Below are positions 34,452-45,025 of a stretch of 64,000 nt of DNA, piece by piece. The translations under genes and the position numbers were made by a program. Under the pieces are notes generated by a model. That model saw only the letters and a program-made list of their open reading frames with translations. It was not told the origin of the DNA and made no database searches. This DNA comes from PGYR01 sp046290495 (GTDB lineage: Bacteria > Bacteroidota > Ignavibacteria > Kapaibacteriales > UBA2268), in assembly GCA_046290495.1 (NCBI GenBank), contig JBKAGT010000006.1, positions 310,001 to 374,000 of the forward strand, in the 5' to 3' direction. Positions within the stretch are counted from its first letter, which is position 1. Every line of letters begins with the position of its first letter.

Positions 34452-34488
34452 CTTAAGCTAATCACAAAGTTCCAAATATAAAAAAATA

Positions 34489-35829
34489 TTACTTACCAAT
34501 ACAAAAGCCAGAGAATATCTCAGCCAAAACTTCTTCATTCCATTGGTCACCGGTGATTTCACCGAGCGTATTAGTTGCATTTCTAATGTCTATGGAAATT
34601 ATTTCATTTTCCATATTGGAATCTATTGCATCAATTCCATTCTGTATTTCTGATGCAGCTTTTCGAAGTAAATCAGCATGACGTTTGTTTATCAATACAT
34701 CATTTATTCTGTCAACACTATTTTTAGCATTCTGTTTTATAATGGTTGTAATTTGATTTATTCCGTCGCCATTTTTAGCTGAAATATATATATTATTTGA
34801 TTCTTGTGATTCTATCAAATCAGATTTATTCTGAACTAATAAAAATTGTGAATTACTGTACTTCTCTTTGAGCGATTCGAATAAATCAACGGAGCTGTTA
34901 ATGCCATTATTTGCATCGTTAAGAACCAGAACTAAATTTGCCTGTTCTAATACAGATTCAACCAGCTTAATCCCTTCAATTTCTATAGTATCTTCCGTTT
35001 CACGAAGTCCAGCTGTATCAATTAACCTGACTTTTATATCATCTAAAAGTATGTCTTCCTCGATATAATCCCTAGTGGTTCCTTCTATATCACTTACGAT
35101 AGCTCTGTTTTTCTGTAAAATCGTGTTGAATAGTGTAGATTTCCCAGAATTAGGGAATCCAACTACAGCTACCACATAGCCCGAACGCAGCACTTCGGAT
35201 GCTCTGTATTTGTCAGCCAACTCATTGCAGTAGAGCAAAGACTCTTCCAAACGTCTCTTTACTTCGCTGTTGTCAACCAAATCAATCTCTTCTTCGGAGA
35301 AATCAAGTTCTAATTCTAGTAAACCAGCAGTTCTAATTAATTCTTTTCTTAATTCTTTCAAACGTTTTGTGAACTGCCCAACTAATTGCCGAGCTGAAGT
35401 TAATGCACCAGCAACAGAAGTAGAATGGATAATATCAGCCACTGCTTCGACTTGAGTTAAATCTAATTTGCCATTTAAGAAAGCAGTTCTTGTAAACTCA
35501 CCTGGCTCAGGGTATTCAGCTCCTGAATCAAGCAAAGCATTGACAATCTGACCAGCAACAATATTACCGCCATGACAACCAAACTCCACAGTGTTCTCGC
35601 CTGTGTAAGAGTTAGTAGCACGGAAAACGCTTGCTGTAACGGTATCAATCAACTCATCAGCAGTTTGAAACTTACCATAATGAATGGTGTGTGAATCTGC
35701 ATTTTCTAATGTAGTTTTTCCACTAAAGCATTTGTCAGCAATTTTAAAGGCATTTTTACCAGATATTCTGACTACATTGAGTCCAGCTATCCCCGGAGCC
35801 GTTGCTAATGCGACTATTGTTCTAGACAT
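34489..35829 (-). CDS. mnmE: tRNA modification GTPase MnmE
   Basis: 446 residues from the ATG at 35829 (SRTIVALATAPGIAGLNVVR), the conserved MnmE start; an upstream extension of 56 residues is not MnmE-like and would overlap the divergent gene. It has the folate-binding N-domain, helical domain, and an inserted G domain: G1 GFPNSGKST near 223, DTAG and NKSD. The essential C-terminal Cys443-Ile-Gly-Lys ends the protein. With MnmG it installs carboxymethylaminomethyl or aminomethyl groups on wobble uridine 34 of tRNAs. Confidence 0.96.
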   Translation of the reverse strand: MSRTIVALATAPGIAGLNVVRISGKNAFKIADKCFSGKTTLENADSHTIHYGKFQTADELIDTVTASVFRATNSYTGENTVEFGCHGGNIVAGQIVNALLDSGAEYPEPGEFTRTAFLNGKLDLTQVEAVADIIHSTSVAGALTSARQLVGQFTKRLKELRKELIRTAGLLELELDFSEEEIDLVDNSEVKRRLEESLLYCNELADKYRASEVLRSGYVVAVVGFPNSGKSTLFNTILQKNRAIVSDIEGTTRDYIEEDILLDDIKVRLIDTAGLRETEDTIEIEGIKLVESVLEQANLVLVLNDANNGINSSVDLFESLKEKYSNSQFLLVQNKSDLIESQESNNIYISAKNGDGINQITTIIKQNAKNSVDRINDVLINKRHADLLRKAASEIQNGIDAIDSNMENEIISIDIRNATNTLGEITGDQWNEEVLAEIFSGFCIGK

Positions 35830-35963
35830 AAGTAATATTATTCTAATTCTGTTGTAATAATATTCAAATATAGCATTATAAAATTTAATATCGTAATAGT
35901 GGTGGTGGCACAATTTTTGAATAAATTGTTTAATTATAATAAATAATAAATTGTGAAAAAGAG

Positions 35964-38900
35964 ATGAGTGAAGACGTAAATCTGTACGACGACCCAAATA
36001 GATATGCTAATGAAGGGAAATTATTAGTTGGTGAAACCCTAAAATTTTACGGCTACCAAGAGTTTGAACTAGGAAGAGACTTTATAAAAGTACTACCTTC
36101 AGACCCAAAACTTCGGAGAAAACAAGATTTGGTTAGGCCTATTGTAGAATCAGAATGGTTCAATGAAAAATCTATTCTAGATTTGGGTGCAAATTCGGCA
36201 TTCTTCTGTTTTTATTCGCTACTAAACGGTTCAAACAGAGCCGATGCTGTAGAAATTGACAAAAAGTACGTAGGAATGGTTAATTCAGCTATTAATCACT
36301 ATGATATCAATAATATGGAAATGCACGACATTAATGTTATGGATTATCACAAAAAAGCTGATTTGGTCGTTGCTTACGCTCTAATTCATTGGATTTATTC
36401 TTGTACTTCAGATTACGGAAGCTTAACACAAGCTGTAGCTAAGTTGGCAGATTTGGCAAATGAAGTTCTTATTATAGAATGGGTTGACCCTCAAGATGAT
36501 GCAATCAAGTTTTTCAACCATTTAGATTTCAACAAATCAATAATTAATGAGCCATATGATTTAGAACATTTTGAAAAGGCACTATCAAAGTCATTTGAAA
36601 CTTGGGAATTACTTGGTGATGTAAAAGCAACTCGTAAAGTTTATGCTTGTTATAAATCAGAAGCAATAAAAAATAAAATTAAAAAGAGAGAAGAAGATAG
36701 AAATAACAATGACCCTGACCAAGCACATAGATTCTTACAAAAGACCTTAGCTGGTATATTAGGGGATATAAAAAATATTGACCAAGATATGACACTGCTT
36801 TTCTATCCTGATTTGTTGCAAAATATGAAGATTGATAATTACATAAATGAAACAGATATCTTAGTTTCTAATCAATTTATTGATGATATTGAGACAATAT
36901 GTGAAATGACTACTCTGGAGAATGGAAATAAATACATTGAATTAGATTTAGGTAAGTTGAATTATAGAATAAACCTTTTTACAATTGAGAACTTTCCAGA
37001 AAAAGTATCGAAATACTTTAAAAATAGTGTTCAACAGAGCGGTGAGTTCAAAGCACTGAATAGAAAAGCAAGTGCAGATTTTATTTTGTTCAAAATGTTA
37101 TATCATTACGGTGCAACAGATAATTCACTCAATATGTTATATAATATATTCAATCCTGATCAAAATGTAGTATCTATTTCATCTGACTTGAATTACTATT
37201 CAAATTTGATTTTTGAGAATAGTCTTAAAATTAATGAATCAAATAAATTTTTAACTGACAAATCATTTGACTTTGTATATTCTTTGGTTAATTGCGTAAG
37301 TGCTAGAATATTGTCCGTTACTAGAGAGAGAATATTTATTAGTAGAGTTTATAAATTAGAAGATAGATACGTAAAGCAAGCAAATCATGGGATTGCAGAA
37401 GATGAGTATAATTTTTTAAAACAACTGTCAAAATATAACTGTTTCCCAAATGTAAATAATCTACAACAAAAAGAAAATAGTCACTATTTTGAAGTTGAAG
37501 CAATTGATGGAACAACTATTACAGATGACAAGGAATTCCACAAATTGTATACTTATTTAGAAAGAAAGGAATTTGTGACAGGGCTACTAGATATTTTAGA
37601 AATTTTAGAAAAAGAAAGAATAGAGCACAGGGATATTAATACTAATAATATATTTGTAAGAGATAAAAAACCTGTTCTTTTTGATTTTGGTTGGGCTAAG
37701 ACAAAAGGAGAAGATGCATTTACTCCAAGTGGACTTAACGGTGAGAATTCCACACATACTGGTGAACTGAACGATGTATATGCCGTTGCAAAAACACTGG
37801 AAGATATCAAATTCACTGGCTTTGATGATTTAATAAAAGAAATGAAATCAGATTGGAATAAACCAATTTCAGAGTATAGAAAGTATTTGGAGCCAAAATC
37901 AGAATTTAGCAAAGATCTTCCTCAACTTATAAAACACTTAAAGCAACACAACTACGAGGAAGCGTTAGTTTTATCACAAAAATTGATGGAAAACTTGCCA
38001 AGGAATACTATAAATAACTCAAATTTACATTATTCTAAAGCATTATGTTTATACAAACTAGGTAGATACGAGGAAGCCGAAGAAGCAGTCTATGCTGAGG
38101 TGATTATCAACCCAGGATTCGAAGAAGCTCACGAATTGCGTGCAGCGATAGAAGATGCAATGGGTGGCAGTACAGATATGAGCTATGAGCAAGCTAAGCC
38201 AGAGCAGACCAACGAAAGAGAGAGTGAACAAGATTATAAAGTTACTATTATTATTCCTTGCTTCAACAAAGTAGAGCTGACGAAGCAATGCTTAGAGTCA
38301 ATATTTGAGATTACAGACCAAGATGTTAAATATGAAGTATTGTTAGTTGACAATGCATCGGAAGATGCGACTGAAGAGCTGTGTACAGAATATTCAAAGG
38401 AATTATCAAACTTTAGATATATCCGAAATGATGAGAATATGGGCTTTGCTATTGCCTGTAACCAAGGTATAGATGCTAGAAAAGGTAAGCACGCACTACT
38501 TCTAAATAATGATACTGTTGTTACCAAAGGATGGCTTATAGAAATGCTTACCACACTCAACAATGAAGAAAAATGTGGTATTGTTGGGTCATGTTTGCTC
38601 TACCCTGATTCAGAATTAATACAGCATTGTGGTGTTTATATTGGTCAGCACCAGAATGGTTTTGCTTTTCCTTTTCATTTTAATTTATATGCTAAGCTCT
38701 CAGAAACTCCTGAAGCTAAGGAAGTAAGAAAATTGAGAGCTGTAACTGGAGCTTGCTTTCTGATAAATGAGGAGCTTATAAATGATATTGGCGGATTAGA
38801 TGATGGCTATATAAATGGTTATGAAGATATAGACTACTGCCTAATGGCTGAGAATGCTGGTTGGAATATTTACTATTGTGGAAAATCATTACTATTTCAC

Positions 38901-41900
38901 TATGAATCTATGTCGCAGAGCAGGCATAAGTTCGATAACGAAAACTTAGTTAGGTTTGTAAGAAAATGGGAAGATAAAGCAAGTTATGAATTAAACTATG
39001 AAGAGACGAGTAAAGAAATTGCAGAGAATAATCAAAGATATAAAGAAATAAATGATGAGTTAGAATACGATTATAAACAAGTAAGACGCGAAATATTAGG
39101 CAAAGGAAAAGGTGAAATTGAGTTTTCGATTATAATTCCGGTTCATTCTGATGCTGATTACACAGTGAAGTGTTTACAGTATATTCATAGCCAAACATAT
39201 CTACATAATATTGAAATTATATTAATTGATAATGATTCAGATTCAAGAACGAAACAACTAATATCGAACCTCGGTGACTTTGCAAAAGTAATTGTTAATG
39301 AAAAGAACGAGAGCTATTCAAAAGCAAATAACCAAGGTGCAGAGATAGCTACTGGTAAGTATCTTGTGTTTATGAACAATGACATTGAGACAAAAACTGG
39401 ATGGATGGAATCGTTGGAAACTGTGTTCGACAACAATCCAGAAATTGCTATTCAAGGAGCTAAACTAACTTACCCAGACAACAGAATACAACATGCTGGT
39501 ATTGTTTGGGGACCAGTTCCAGAGCTGAATAATATAAACCTTCACTATCACGTTCACTTGCTCAAAGATGAAGATGACCCTGCTGTAAATATCGCAAAAG
39601 AATACCAGATGGTAACGGGTGCATTGTTAACGATTAGAAGAGAAGTATTTGAGGAAGTTGGTGGTTTTGATGAGCAGTATTATTTTGGCCATGAGGACTT
39701 GGATTTATGTATGAAAGTGCGTGACGCTGGATATAAGGTATGGTATAACCCTAAAGTCAGTGCTACACACCACGAGTCTATTACGAAGAAGACAGTTGGA
39801 ATGGATAAATTCGAGAGATACTTCAAGAATGAAGATAGCTATGACAAAGCAAACCACGAGTATTTTTTGAGAAAATGGAAGGACAAATTGGTAGTCGATT
39901 CAGTGGCCCAAACTACAACAAAACAGCAAGATATAAATGTTGATAGCGATAAGAAACGAATCTTATTCACTATGTACGGATGGAATGAAGTCGGTGGTGG
40001 TACTACCTTCCCTAAGTCTGTTGCTAAAGGGTTAGTACTCAAAGGTTATGAAGTATATGTAATCTATGCTACTGGCAAACATCCACACAACGATGAGCCA
40101 TACTTCGTGGAAGAAAGTAATGATTCTGGGGTTAATCTGATTGGTATATACAATCGCCCTGCTAAGTTCTTAGATTATGAGAGACCAGAAAGGGAAGTTA
40201 AAGATGAGAAAATAGTTGAAATATATGAGCAATATTTAGATAAGATAGACCCAGATATTGTCAATTTCCATAACTTCATCGGGCTTTCATTCGGTATAGT
40301 AAAGCCAACTACGGAGAGGGCAATCAAGACAATATTCACACCATATAACTATCACCCGATTGACCCTAAGCTATATATGTTTACAGATGATTTGAAGAAG
40401 TGGGGTAATACTGAGTTTTTCACTTACAGTGATGTGCCAGATATAGACAGAAAACATGATTTATACGAAGAGCGAATCAACGTAGCAAGGGATAGCGTAA
40501 ACGCCTGCGATATGGTATTAGCAGTGTCTGACAGACAGAAAGAGATTTATGAAGAATTTGGAATATATAAAGAGCTAATATACAAAGTCAATCAAATACA
40601 CGATAATCTAGACGTAATCTCAAAACGTTCGAGCAGAGAAGTTCACAAACCAATCAAGATTGGCTTTATTGGTGCGGTTATTCCACAGAAAGGTATTCAG
40701 TCGCTTATTGCAGCTTGCTCACAAATTGATAGACAAGATTTAGAATTGCACATATACGGGTATTGTAATGACGAATACAGAGAGTTGCTTCAAAGTATAA
40801 AAACAGAGTGTGAGATTGTATTCCACGGTGCTTATGATAAAAATCAACTCAATGATATTGCTAACAAATTAGACCTTATGGTTGTACCAAGTATATGGGA
40901 AGATTGTGCTCCATTTGTTGTGCAAGAATCGCTTGCTATGGGTTTGCCAGTAATTGGTTCTGATTTGGGTGGAATCTCTGACTTCGTAGAAGATGGGTAT
41001 AATGGAATTATTTATGACCATTCCAATAGCATAGAGCTGAGGGATATCCTCTTAGATATGATAAAGAATCCAGATTTATTGACTGAACTGCAAGAGAACG
41101 CATGCGTTCCAGTTTCGTTCAATGATTATTTGACTCACTTGACAGGTATCTACGAAAAGCTAATTGGCAATGCTCCACTAAAAAGAGAAGAAATAGAGTT
41201 TGATTTTAAATCAATGTTAAAGGGGATAGAATTGAAAGATGAATTAGAAGAGGAAGCATCTGTTGGTGCTAAACGTATGGTTATTAATCTGAGTGGTTAT
41301 AGCTCTGCAGGTACTAGAAACCTTTACAATAAGAGTGAAGACCAATCTTTATTTAACAAAGAAACACAGAGAATTGATTTAGAAGATTCTTCGTTACAGT
41401 CATTAGAGCTTGAAAATTTGCTGGAATATTTAGAAACTGACGAAGTGGCTAAATTGCTCAAAGAAGCAAAACGTGTGCTAGCAGGCAATGCTAAGTTAGA
41501 AATTAGTGTCTTAGATGTTGCTACAATTTCTAGTAGCTTATCGACTGGTGACATTTCTCTCAATGATTATAACAATATGATGTTCGGAGCTGCGAACCAT
41601 AGGATTAAAAACTCGTTCGATTCTGCTTCACTCAACGCATTGCTAAAAGCCAATAAGTTTGAGAACATTGAAATCAAAAAAACAAAAGATGATTCCACAG
41701 CGATTGGTAAGCCACTAATTACTGGTATAGGTTACAAACCAGTAAATGCTGCAGAGCAATCGGACAATGGCTACACTTACTCTAAAGATTACAGACCACA
41801 ACTCAATATAGTATGGGAAGGAACACAGTTTGTTCATCACTCACTTGCACTGATAAATAGAGAGCAATGCTCTAATATAATCGATGCAGAAGTAGCTGAC

Positions 41901-43553
41901 TTGACAATAGTACCTTATGAGCCAGAGAAATTCAATCCGAAAGGAAATGATAAGTATGAAAAGCTATACTGGCATGATATCAGAGTAAAAGATATAAATA
42001 AAGAAAAAGAGAAGCTGCCATATGTTTGGATTAGGCACCAATGGCCACCAAAGAATGAGGCGCCAAAGGGCTCGAGATGGATTATAAATCAACCATGGGA
42101 ATTTTCAGCTCTGACTACTGACTTAAAAGATGCCTTCCAAAATGCTGATGAGGTATGGACTCCTACAAATTGGTGTAGGAATGTGTATATCAACTCTGGA
42201 ATTGAGCCAGACAAGGTGCAAGTAATTCCAAATGGTATAGACCCAAGTTTGTTCACTCCTAAGGGTAAGCAATATCCATTGAAATCTAACAAGAAAATTA
42301 AATTCCTTTTCGTTGGTGGAACAATATATAGGAAAGGGATTGATATACTATTAGATTCTTATGTCAGTACATTTACTAAGCACGACGATGTTTGTTTAGT
42401 TATTAAGGATATGGGTGGCGACACATTCTACAAAGGTCAAACAGCAAAAGAGTATATCAATAAATTAAAATTGATAGATGACACGCCAGAAATAGATTAC
42501 ATAGATGAAATGCTTCCTGAAGAAGACATAGCAGCACTTTACAGGGCATGTGACGTTTTCGTTTCCCCATACAGAGGTGAGGGCTTCTCTCTGCCAACAC
42601 TCGAAGCTATGGCTTGTGGCCTACCAGTAATTGTTACTGAAGGTGGTGCAACAGATGATTTCGTTGATGAAAATGTTGGCTGGAAAATAAAAGCGGATCC
42701 TAAGTCTATTGGTACATCTATGGGAGAGAAGACTTTCGTTCATGAGGCATATTTGCTAGAACCTGATCAGAAAGACTTGAATACGAAATTACGACATGCC
42801 TATGATAGCTCTACTTCGCTTATAAGTGTTGGCTTGATCGCATCACACAGAGCGAGGACAGTATTCACTTGGAGAAATGCTACTATAAAGACTCTGAAAA
42901 GATTGGATTACTTATACGATACGGAAATGGCAACTCCTGCAATGCTGAAATTAGAGAAGTTGGAAGACGATTATATCTTACTCGGTGAAGCAGAAATAGC
43001 ATTCAATAATTTTGAATATGATAATGCGATTCAGCTCTATAAGCAAGTAGTAGAATCAGGCAATTTAGAAGATGAATATGAAGCATTAGCATTGAAAGAG
43101 ACTGTACTAATTATGTTAAACACAAGCAACTACGATTTGGCAGAGCAATTTTTAGAAAGTTTCAATCCTGATGATGTTGACTACCAATACTTATCAGCTA
43201 AGACTAAAGCATACAAGGGTAATTTAGAAGATTGCTTAGATGAGATGACTAACATAATGAACAACTGGCAAAAGATAAAGCACGATAGTCAAATAAGTCT
43301 TACACTTGACCATGTGCTATCATTCGTTGGTGAGATAATGAGTTCTATGGGAGATGATGAGTCGGCTCTAAAGGTTTACCAAGCATCACTTGAGATAAAT
43401 AAACTTAATATTGACTCACTCTTCGGAATTGGCGAAATAATGATAAAGGGCGAGCAATATGATGTGGGTAAGGAATATTTACAACAAGTGCTAGCCGTCT
43501 ATCCCGACCACCAAGATGCTATTGAGCTTTTGAACAGCTTGGAAGAGGTGTAG
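35964..43553 (+). CDS. giant multidomain glycan enzyme: methyltransferase-kinase-TPR-GT2-GT2-GT4-GT4-TPR
   Basis: 2,529 residues, no signal peptide or membrane helix, so cytoplasmic. Domains by approximate residue: SAM methyltransferase 30-220 (ILDLGANSAFF at 71-81); an unassigned helical region 230-430; kinase-like 440-640 with HRDINTNN (555) and DFG (574-576); TPR 651-745; GT2 758-1010 (Asp850 of LNNDT, EDID at 954); GT2 1053-1310 (MNNDIE near 1140, GHEDLD 1242); GT4 1330-1730; a partial methyltransferase-like part 1770-1930; GT4 1943-2330; TPR 2340-2529. The methyltransferase-kinase order matches WbdD, which caps O-antigen chains, suggesting assembly plus termination of a surface glycan. 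An AAAGAG ribosome site precedes the ATG. Flagellin or S-layer glycosylation is an alternative. Confidence 0.85.
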   Translation: MSEDVNLYDDPNRYANEGKLLVGETLKFYGYQEFELGRDFIKVLPSDPKLRRKQDLVRPIVESEWFNEKSILDLGANSAFFCFYSLLNGSNRADAVEIDKKYVGMVNSAINHYDINNMEMHDINVMDYHKKADLVVAYALIHWIYSCTSDYGSLTQAVAKLADLANEVLIIEWVDPQDDAIKFFNHLDFNKSIINEPYDLEHFEKALSKSFETWELLGDVKATRKVYACYKSEAIKNKIKKREEDRNNNDPDQAHRFLQKTLAGILGDIKNIDQDMTLLFYPDLLQNMKIDNYINETDILVSNQFIDDIETICEMTTLENGNKYIELDLGKLNYRINLFTIENFPEKVSKYFKNSVQQSGEFKALNRKASADFILFKMLYHYGATDNSLNMLYNIFNPDQNVVSISSDLNYYSNLIFENSLKINESNKFLTDKSFDFVYSLVNCVSARILSVTRERIFISRVYKLEDRYVKQANHGIAEDEYNFLKQLSKYNCFPNVNNLQQKENSHYFEVEAIDGTTITDDKEFHKLYTYLERKEFVTGLLDILEILEKERIEHRDINTNNIFVRDKKPVLFDFGWAKTKGEDAFTPSGLNGENSTHTGELNDVYAVAKTLEDIKFTGFDDLIKEMKSDWNKPISEYRKYLEPKSEFSKDLPQLIKHLKQHNYEEALVLSQKLMENLPRNTINNSNLHYSKALCLYKLGRYEEAEEAVYAEVIINPGFEEAHELRAAIEDAMGGSTDMSYEQAKPEQTNERESEQDYKVTIIIPCFNKVELTKQCLESIFEITDQDVKYEVLLVDNASEDATEELCTEYSKELSNFRYIRNDENMGFAIACNQGIDARKGKHALLLNNDTVVTKGWLIEMLTTLNNEEKCGIVGSCLLYPDSELIQHCGVYIGQHQNGFAFPFHFNLYAKLSETPEAKEVRKLRAVTGACFLINEELINDIGGLDDGYINGYEDIDYCLMAENAGWNIYYCGKSLLFHYESMSQSRHKFDNENLVRFVRKWEDKASYELNYEETSKEIAENNQRYKEINDELEYDYKQVRREILGKGKGEIEFSIIIPVHSDADYTVKCLQYIHSQTYLHNIEIILIDNDSDSRTKQLISNLGDFAKVIVNEKNESYSKANNQGAEIATGKYLVFMNNDIETKTGWMESLETVFDNNPEIAIQGAKLTYPDNRIQHAGIVWGPVPELNNINLHYHVHLLKDEDDPAVNIAKEYQMVTGALLTIRREVFEEVGGFDEQYYFGHEDLDLCMKVRDAGYKVWYNPKVSATHHESITKKTVGMDKFERYFKNEDSYDKANHEYFLRKWKDKLVVDSVAQTTTKQQDINVDSDKKRILFTMYGWNEVGGGTTFPKSVAKGLVLKGYEVYVIYATGKHPHNDEPYFVEESNDSGVNLIGIYNRPAKFLDYERPEREVKDEKIVEIYEQYLDKIDPDIVNFHNFIGLSFGIVKPTTERAIKTIFTPYNYHPIDPKLYMFTDDLKKWGNTEFFTYSDVPDIDRKHDLYEERINVARDSVNACDMVLAVSDRQKEIYEEFGIYKELIYKVNQIHDNLDVISKRSSREVHKPIKIGFIGAVIPQKGIQSLIAACSQIDRQDLELHIYGYCNDEYRELLQSIKTECEIVFHGAYDKNQLNDIANKLDLMVVPSIWEDCAPFVVQESLAMGLPVIGSDLGGISDFVEDGYNGIIYDHSNSIELRDILLDMIKNPDLLTELQENACVPVSFNDYLTHLTGIYEKLIGNAPLKREEIEFDFKSMLKGIELKDELEEEASVGAKRMVINLSGYSSAGTRNLYNKSEDQSLFNKETQRIDLEDSSLQSLELENLLEYLETDEVAKLLKEAKRVLAGNAKLEISVLDVATISSSLSTGDISLNDYNNMMFGAANHRIKNSFDSASLNALLKANKFENIEIKKTKDDSTAIGKPLITGIGYKPVNAAEQSDNGYTYSKDYRPQLNIVWEGTQFVHHSLALINREQCSNIIDAEVADLTIVPYEPEKFNPKGNDKYEKLYWHDIRVKDINKEKEKLPYVWIRHQWPPKNEAPKGSRWIINQPWEFSALTTDLKDAFQNADEVWTPTNWCRNVYINSGIEPDKVQVIPNGIDPSLFTPKGKQYPLKSNKKIKFLFVGGTIYRKGIDILLDSYVSTFTKHDDVCLVIKDMGGDTFYKGQTAKEYINKLKLIDDTPEIDYIDEMLPEEDIAALYRACDVFVSPYRGEGFSLPTLEAMACGLPVIVTEGGATDDFVDENVGWKIKADPKSIGTSMGEKTFVHEAYLLEPDQKDLNTKLRHAYDSSTSLISVGLIASHRARTVFTWRNATIKTLKRLDYLYDTEMATPAMLKLEKLEDDYILLGEAEIAFNNFEYDNAIQLYKQVVESGNLEDEYEALALKETVLIMLNTSNYDLAEQFLESFNPDDVDYQYLSAKTKAYKGNLEDCLDEMTNIMNNWQKIKHDSQISLTLDHVLSFVGEIMSSMGDDESALKVYQASLEINKLNIDSLFGIGEIMIKGEQYDVGKEYLQQVLAVYPDHQDAIELLNSLEEV

Positions 43554-43630
43554 GTTCGAGTTGCATTTTTTAAAAATTATTTCTAAATTAAAGAATTATT
43601 CTATTCTTTCAATTCAGACTAAGGTTTAAA

Positions 43631-44968
43631 ATGAGAGCTTTCATTTTTGTTTTTACAGCATTTCTGTGCTTTAATTCAGTAAATTCCCAAGATTACAACT
43701 TCTACAAAACTGAGGATAATTCTCACTTTACGGATATTGAATTCCACAATGAGAAGATTTACTTATTAAACAGTTTCATTGATGGGAAAAGTATCAAAGT
43801 ATTTGATGCGATGAGCAATACTTACGAAACACTTATCTCAAAAGAAGACCTAAATGAGAATGGTTTAGCAAATATAGAAGATATGGTATTTTTGAATGAC
43901 GAAATATTTGTTATTAAAGATAATAAATTAATTAATATATCTGATGGTTATAAGGAATACTCTCTTTCAGATGAATTTGATTTCAAACCATACTCAGACA
44001 AGTACAGAGAGTTACATAATATTACTGCCAAAGACAATTCATTATTCATCGGCTCTACGTATGGGACAGTAAAAACAAGAGATACTTTATATGGTACTCC
44101 ATTTTACGAAGTAGAATCGTATGGGGAACTTTTAAAATTTGAGTCTGGTAACATAACTAGGGTTTTTGATGGAGGAGTTAATAAAGATTATTACAGTTTT
44201 GATAAATCCCCTGTTATTGATGAGAATAAAAATATTTGGTTCGCTTATACTCAAAATGAACCCAATATTGGAGGGGTGATAAAAATCAACTCTGAATTTA
44301 ACGTAGAGATTTTTGATTTGAAATCAAATTCAGGAAAAGATATTCGATTGCAACCAATTTCAATTGACTTAGTAAATAACTCACTTTATGTTAGCTCACC
44401 TCCTTCTGGGACATCAGCTTATGTAGAAGGACTCAGTATTTATAATATTGATGAAAAAAATTGGTCATTTAATACGGAATACTTAGAGAATTATGATGGG
44501 TTCGAGGGTAGAAATTGGGAAGTTCCTAGAAAAGTAAAACAACTAAATAATGGCGATGTTGCAATATTAGGGCTTGAATTTACAATACAACATGAGAATA
44601 GCTATACCTATTTCAACATAACAGAGATGCAACAAAAAAAGTATGGAATATCAGCGAAATCAGAGAACCTGGATCTTTACGAAACAGAGGATAAGTATTA
44701 TGTGATAAGAAGAACAGGAATTCTAGAGTTTGATAAGTCGGCAATAACTTCTGTAAATGAAGAATTAAGTCAGAAATATGATTATCAAGTATTTAATAAT
44801 TCTTTGAACTTTAGTGAAAGCATTAATAGCTATAGAATATTTGATTTACTAGGTAAGCCAATGAAAAAAGGGGGAAATGAATCGAATATTGATATTTCAG
44901 AACTAAATACCGGTGCTTACTTTATCCTACTTAACAAAGAGTATATGGTCAAATTTATAAAAGAATAG
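43631..44968 (+). CDS. T9SS-sorted secreted protein, propeller-like
   Basis: 445 residues. The signal peptide AFIFVFTAFLCFNSVNSQ is followed by repeated beta units (for example FTDIEFHNEKIYLLNSFIDG and DENKNIWFAYTQNEPNIGG), consistent with a beta-propeller like two-component-regulator or streptogramin-lyase-type propellers. The last 65 residues form a T9SS type A sorting domain (SYRIFDLLGKPMKKGG, NTGAYFILLNKEYMVKFI), though the usual YPNP opening is replaced by FNNSLN. Function unknown. It lies 77 nt after the giant glycan enzyme, in the same direction. Confidence 0.72.
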   Translation: MRAFIFVFTAFLCFNSVNSQDYNFYKTEDNSHFTDIEFHNEKIYLLNSFIDGKSIKVFDAMSNTYETLISKEDLNENGLANIEDMVFLNDEIFVIKDNKLINISDGYKEYSLSDEFDFKPYSDKYRELHNITAKDNSLFIGSTYGTVKTRDTLYGTPFYEVESYGELLKFESGNITRVFDGGVNKDYYSFDKSPVIDENKNIWFAYTQNEPNIGGVIKINSEFNVEIFDLKSNSGKDIRLQPISIDLVNNSLYVSSPPSGTSAYVEGLSIYNIDEKNWSFNTEYLENYDGFEGRNWEVPRKVKQLNNGDVAILGLEFTIQHENSYTYFNITEMQQKKYGISAKSENLDLYETEDKYYVIRRTGILEFDKSAITSVNEELSQKYDYQVFNNSLNFSESINSYRIFDLLGKPMKKGGNESNIDISELNTGAYFILLNKEYMVKFIKE

Positions 44969-45025
44969 TATTCTTCATATATAGGGTATAACCAGTGTGA
45001 CAAAGTGTGTTAGAATAAAATTTAT

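Noticed and set aside
35830..35997. 56-residue N-terminal extension of MnmE
   Set aside because: The extension is low-complexity, overlaps the divergent giant gene, and the MnmE family starts at the SRTIVALATAPG block.
37553..37912. Minus-strand open frame of 119 codons
   Set aside because: It overlaps the conserved kinase motifs of the giant gene.
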